Below, one piece after another: positions 7,525-9,868 of a DNA stretch of 9,868 bases. How positions within the stretch are numbered: position 1 is the stretch's first letter; each line of letters begins with the position of its first letter. The translations under genes and the position numbers were made by a program. Location of the stretch: the NCBI GenBank assembly GCA_023259235.1, contig JAHFQQ010000121.1, positions 1 through 9,868 on the forward strand. The letters run 5' to 3'. Under the pieces are notes generated by a model. That model was not told where the DNA came from. It saw only the letters and a list, made by a program, of their open reading frames with translations, and ran no database searches. Source of the stretch: Polaromonas sp. (GTDB lineage Bacteria > Pseudomonadota > Gammaproteobacteria > Burkholderiales > Burkholderiaceae_C).

Positions 7525-8472
7525 AAATCTTTCGCGTTTGTCTTTCCCGGGCAGGGATCACAGTCGGTTGGCATGCTGGACGCTTGGGGCGATCATCCTG
7601 TCGTCAGGCAAACGCTGGTGGAGGCTTCGGATGCACTCGACCAGGATGTGGCCCTGCTGATCAAGAACGGCACCAAGGAAGTGCTGGCCCTGACGACCAA
7701 CACCCAGCCGGTGATGCTGGTGGCAGGCGTCGCGGCTTATCGGGTCTGGATGGCTGAAACTGGCGTTGCCCCGGCCCTGGTGGCTGGCCATTCGTTGGGC
7801 GAATATTCGGCGCTGGTGGCGTCAGGCGTGCTGACTCTGGCGCAGGCTGCTCCGCTGGTGCGCTTTCGCGCGCAGGCCATGCAGGACGCGGTTCCTCTGG
7901 GCGTGGGCGCGATGGCCGCAATCCTGGGGCTGGAAGCCGACAGGGTTATTGAGGGATGCGCCGAAGCCGTGCAAACATTTGGGCCCAACACGTCGGAAGT
8001 GGTGGAGGCCGTCAACTTTAACGACCCAATGCAGACGGTCATTGCGGGCAGCAAGGCTGCGGTGGACAAAGCCTGTGAGGTGCTCAGGGCCAATGGCGCC
8101 AAGCGTGCCTTGCCTTTGACTGTTTCTGCACCATTCCACTCGAGCCTGATGAAGCCAGCGGCGGAAAAGCTCAGGGAAAAGCTGGCGACCATGCATTTTG
8201 CAACTCCTGAAATCCCTGTTGTCAACAATATCGGGGCAGCCATCGAGGTAGATGTTGATCGTATTCGGGCGGCACTGTATGAACAGGCATTTGGCCCGGT
8301 GCGATGGTTCGAATGTATTCGAACCATCAAGGCGCGGGGAGTGACCACCATTGTCGAATGCGGACCGGGCAGGGTGCTGGCCGGCATGGTGAAGAGAATT
8401 GATCCGGAATTGACGGGTGTGTCCTTGTTCGATCCAGCCTCGCTGGTTGAAGTGAAGGAGATGCTGGCATGA
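7522..8472 (+). CDS. fabD: malonyl-CoA:ACP transacylase (FabD)
   Basis: FabD transfers malonyl from CoA to AcpP, supplying the extender unit for fatty-acid synthesis. From the TTG start the protein has 316 residues. Motifs are FPGQGSQSVGML near the N-terminus (residues 7-18), the nucleophile Ser91 in GHSLGEYSAL, Arg116 (VRFRAQAM) and His206 (APFHSSLMKP). These correspond to Ser92, Arg117 and His201 of E. coli. The C-terminal part contains FNDPMQTVIAG and VECGPGRVLAGM. An in-frame ATG at 7498 would give 324 residues; the TTG is preferred for its ribosome binding site and family alignment. Its stop overlaps the fabG start as ATGA, implying coupled translation. The region 8303-8328 contains an unusual perfect inverted repeat. 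Confidence 0.96.
   Translation: MKSFAFVFPGQGSQSVGMLDAWGDHPVVRQTLVEASDALDQDVALLIKNGTKEVLALTTNTQPVMLVAGVAAYRVWMAETGVAPALVAGHSLGEYSALVASGVLTLAQAAPLVRFRAQAMQDAVPLGVGAMAAILGLEADRVIEGCAEAVQTFGPNTSEVVEAVNFNDPMQTVIAGSKAAVDKACEVLRANGAKRALPLTVSAPFHSSLMKPAAEKLREKLATMHFATPEIPVVNNIGAAIEVDVDRIRAALYEQAFGPVRWFECIRTIKARGVTTIVECGPGRVLAGMVKRIDPELTGVSLFDPASLVEVKEMLA
8303..8328. repeat. perfect 12-bp inverted repeat inside fabD
   Basis: GATGGTTCGAAT (8303-8314) is followed by GT and then by its exact reverse complement ATTCGAACCATC (8317-8328). It codes for RWFECIRTI of FabD, so the repeat is carried in coding sequence. The RNA or DNA could form a hairpin of about 10 bp with a loop of about six bases. There is no following T-run, so it is not a standard terminator. 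Confidence 0.8.
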
Positions 8473-9215
8473 GCGAAGTCAAGTTTGAAGGTCAAGTTGC
8501 CCTTGTCACAGGTGCATCACGCGGCATAGGTGCTGCCATAGCGCTAGAGCTGGCTCAAAAAGGCCTGAAGGTGATTGGCACGGCGACCAGCGACGAAGGG
8601 GCTGAAAAAATCAGCCGAACCCTCGCCGCATTTGCGGGCTGTGCTGGCAAAAATCTGGACGTGAACGATGCAGCCGCGGCTGAGGTGCTGATCGAGGGCA
8701 TCGTAAAAGAACATGGCGGTTTGCAGGTTCTAGTCAATAACGCCGGCATTACGCGCGACATGCTGGCGTTGCGTCTCAAGGATGATGATTGGGATGCGGT
8801 ACTCAATACCAATCTTAAAGCGGTATTTCGCATGAGCCGGGCGGTGATGCGCATCATGATGAAACAACGCTATGGCCGCATCATCAACATCACTTCGGTG
8901 GTGGGTGCGTCGGGCAATTCCGGTCAGTCCAACTACGCTGCAGCCAAGGCGGGTGTGGCCGGGATGACGCGCGCGCTGGCGCGCGAACTTGGTTCGCGCA
9001 ACATCACGGTCAATTGCGTGGCGCCGGGTTTTATTGAGACTGATATGACAGCGGGCTTGCCCGAAGAGCAGCAAAGACTGCTTCTGAGCCAGATTCCGCT
9101 GGGTCATCTCGGAAAACCCCAGGATATTGCACATGCCGTGGCCTTTGTAGCCAGTCCTCAGGCCGCTTACATTACCGGGCAGGAAATTCACGTTAATGGC
9201 GGTATGTATATGTAA
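8469..9215 (+). CDS. fabG: 3-oxoacyl-ACP reductase (FabG)
   Basis: FabG is the NADPH-dependent short-chain dehydrogenase/reductase that reduces beta-ketoacyl-ACP in each elongation cycle. The 248-residue protein shows the cofactor loop TGASRGIG (residues 14-21), NNAG (90-93), and the catalytic set Asn114, Ser143 (NITSVVGAS), Tyr156 and Lys160 (SNYAAAKAG). It also has VNCVAPGFIETDM (181-193) and the C-terminal GQEIHVNGGMYM typical of FabG. Length is close to E. coli FabG (244). The ATG lies within the ATGA overlap with the fabD stop. A 162-bp gap follows before acpP. Confidence 0.98.
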   Translation: MSEVKFEGQVALVTGASRGIGAAIALELAQKGLKVIGTATSDEGAEKISRTLAAFAGCAGKNLDVNDAAAAEVLIEGIVKEHGGLQVLVNNAGITRDMLALRLKDDDWDAVLNTNLKAVFRMSRAVMRIMMKQRYGRIINITSVVGASGNSGQSNYAAAKAGVAGMTRALARELGSRNITVNCVAPGFIETDMTAGLPEEQQRLLLSQIPLGHLGKPQDIAHAVAFVASPQAAYITGQEIHVNGGMYM

Positions 9216-9339
9216 TGGGCAAAAGGGTTGACGTTGTCAGTTTTGTCGGAAAAGTCAGATTGACAGTGTTAAAACTCAAGAAAATCGAAGCCGGTTTTAT
9301 CCGTCCGGCCCGGTACGTGGAGAAACAACTCCAACGCGG

Positions 9340-9345
9340 TAAAAT
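9340..9345 (+). promoter_or_regulatory. candidate acpP promoter -10
   Basis: TAAAAT (9340-9345) lies 32 bases before the acpP start in the 162-bp fabG-acpP gap. No good -35 lies 16-18 bases upstream. A perfect TTGACA occurs at 9260-9265, but nothing resembling a -10 lies at the right distance from it. A separate acpP promoter is expected because acpP is very highly expressed in bacteria, but the exact site is uncertain. Confidence 0.25.
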
Positions 9346-9377
9346 CACGGATTAATTTACAACCCTCAGAGGGAACT

Positions 9378-9617
9378 ATGAGCGATATCGAAGCACGTGT
9401 TAAGAAAATCATTGCCGAGCAACTTGGCGTGGAAGAAGGTCAAGTCACCAGTGAAAAGGCCTTTGTGGCTGATTTGGGCGCTGACTCACTTGACACCGTA
9501 GAACTGGTCATGGCTCTGGAAGACGAGTTTGGCATTGAGATTCCCGACGAAGATGCCGAAAAGATCACAACTGTCCAAAACGCGATTGACTACGCGAACA
9601 CCCATCAAAAAGCCTGA
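9378..9617 (+). CDS. acpP: acyl carrier protein
   Basis: AcpP carries growing acyl chains on a 4'-phosphopantetheine arm and is the substrate of every Fab enzyme here and of PlsX. The 79-residue acidic protein begins [18 protein letters not shown]. Its attachment site is Ser37 in [19 protein letters not shown], followed by the helix III region [12 protein letters not shown]. The ribosome binding site AGAGGGA (9368-9374) is strong and precedes the ATG by three bases. Length is typical (78 in E. coli). fabF follows after 97 bp containing terminator-like hairpins. Confidence 0.99.
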
Positions 9618-9622
9618 GGCTC

Positions 9623-9639
9623 AAAGCCCTGGCGGCTTT
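9623..9639 (+). terminator. weak hairpin after acpP
   Basis: AAAGCC (9623-9628) pairs with GGCTTT (9634-9639) around a 5-base loop, five bases after the acpP stop codon. It is followed by ATCCCGTTTGTCTTT, which is only moderately T-rich. It may slow transcription or protect the acpP mRNA 3' end rather than terminate fully. Confidence 0.35.
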
Positions 9640-9666
9640 ATCCCGTTTGTCTTTGCCCACAGCTAG

Positions 9667-9706
9667 CCTGAAAGAGCGGTTGCGTTTTTTCAGGTTTATT
9701 TTCAGG
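9667..9706 (+). terminator. terminator-like hairpin with an alternative partner at the fabF ribosome binding site
   Basis: CCTGAAA (9667-9673) pairs with TTTCAGG (9688-9694), giving a 7-bp stem followed by TTTATTTT, which resembles an intrinsic terminator. The same TTTCAGG recurs at 9700-9706 and includes the AGG of the fabF ribosome binding site AGGA (9704-9707). CCTGAAA could therefore instead pair there and hide it. Confidence 0.45.
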
Positions 9707-9714
9707 ATCACTGA

Positions 9715-9868
9715 ATGAGCCGTCGTCGTGTTGTCGTGACAGGTCTGGGTTGTGTCAGCCCGGTAGGCAACACCGTGGCCGCAGCTTGGGCCAATTTGCT
9801 GGCCGGAACACCCGGCATTGACCTGATTACCCTGTTTGATGCAAGCAATCTTGCATGCAGATTTGCCG
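9715..9868 (+). CDS. fabF: beta-ketoacyl-ACP synthase II (FabF), N-terminal 51 codons (continues beyond window)
   Basis: The reading frame opens at ATG 9715, with AGGA (9704-9707) seven bases upstream, and stays open to the window end. Its start, MSRRRVVVTGLGCVSPVGNT, is the conserved FabF/FabB opening, followed by AWANLLAGTPGIDLITLFD. FabF elongates acyl-ACP by decarboxylative condensation with malonyl-ACP. The catalytic Cys-His-His residues lie outside the window. Position directly after acpP is the usual place of fabF, and the sequence favours FabF over FabB. Confidence 0.95.
   Translation, partial: MSRRRVVVTGLGCVSPVGNTVAAAWANLLAGTPGIDLITLFDASNLACRFA

Noticed and set aside
7388..7525. Small 45-codon open frame in the fabH-fabD gap
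   Set aside because: It has no ribosome binding site or recognisable motif, and it overlaps the fabD start. It is most likely chance.
7737..8495. 252-codon minus-strand open frame opposite fabD
   Set aside because: It is a shadow of fabD. The plus strand has the full catalytic motif set, while the reverse product is Ser/Thr/Ala-rich and matches nothing known to me.
9260..9265. TTGACA as the -35 of an acpP promoter
   Set aside because: The hexamer is perfect, but no acceptable -10 lies 15-19 bases downstream, so I did not call a full promoter there.

Overview
This window is a chromosomal housekeeping region from a betaproteobacterium, most likely Burkholderiales and possibly Comamonadaceae. 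The evidence for this is the short OmpA with an Ala-Pro linker and no beta-barrel next to gyrA, and a yceD-rpmF-plsX-fabH-fabD-fabG-acpP-fabF cluster with typical betaproteobacterial protein sequences. The taxonomic call is inferred from recalled family sequences and not from a search.

Layout: (1) Positions 1-1844, minus strand: the N-terminal 614 codons of gyrA, running off the left edge. (2) Positions 1845-2096: a divergent intergenic region with candidate promoters. (3) Positions 2097-2735, plus strand: an OmpA-family peptidoglycan-binding protein, followed by a perfect palindromic terminator that probably also serves the convergent unit to its right. (4) Positions 4231-2826, minus strand: a maf (YceF-type) nucleotide pyrophosphatase translationally coupled through ATGA to an RsmI-like tetrapyrrole-methylase-fold methyltransferase. 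(5) From 4257 on the plus strand: yceD, rpmF, plsX, fabH, fabD, fabG, acpP and the first 51 codons of fabF.

The right half joins ribosome-linked genes (yceD, L32) to phospholipid and fatty-acid synthesis. FabD makes malonyl-ACP, FabH starts chains, FabG reduces the beta-keto intermediates, AcpP carries them, FabF elongates them, and PlsX turns the acyl-ACP product into acyl-phosphate for phospholipids. The cluster is probably not one uniform transcript. There is a TATAAT promoter and a structured leader before rpmF, an intrinsic terminator after rpmF, hairpins in the fabH-fabD gap, and a terminator-like structure between acpP and fabF that would help keep acpP expression above fabF.

I found no mobile element, CRISPR array, tRNA or rRNA, and no clearly new gene system. 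The items most worth a second look are non-coding: the folded rpmF leader with alternative pairings, the acpP-fabF spacer where one arm can pair with either a terminator arm or the fabF ribosome binding site, and an unexpected perfect 12-bp inverted repeat inside fabD.
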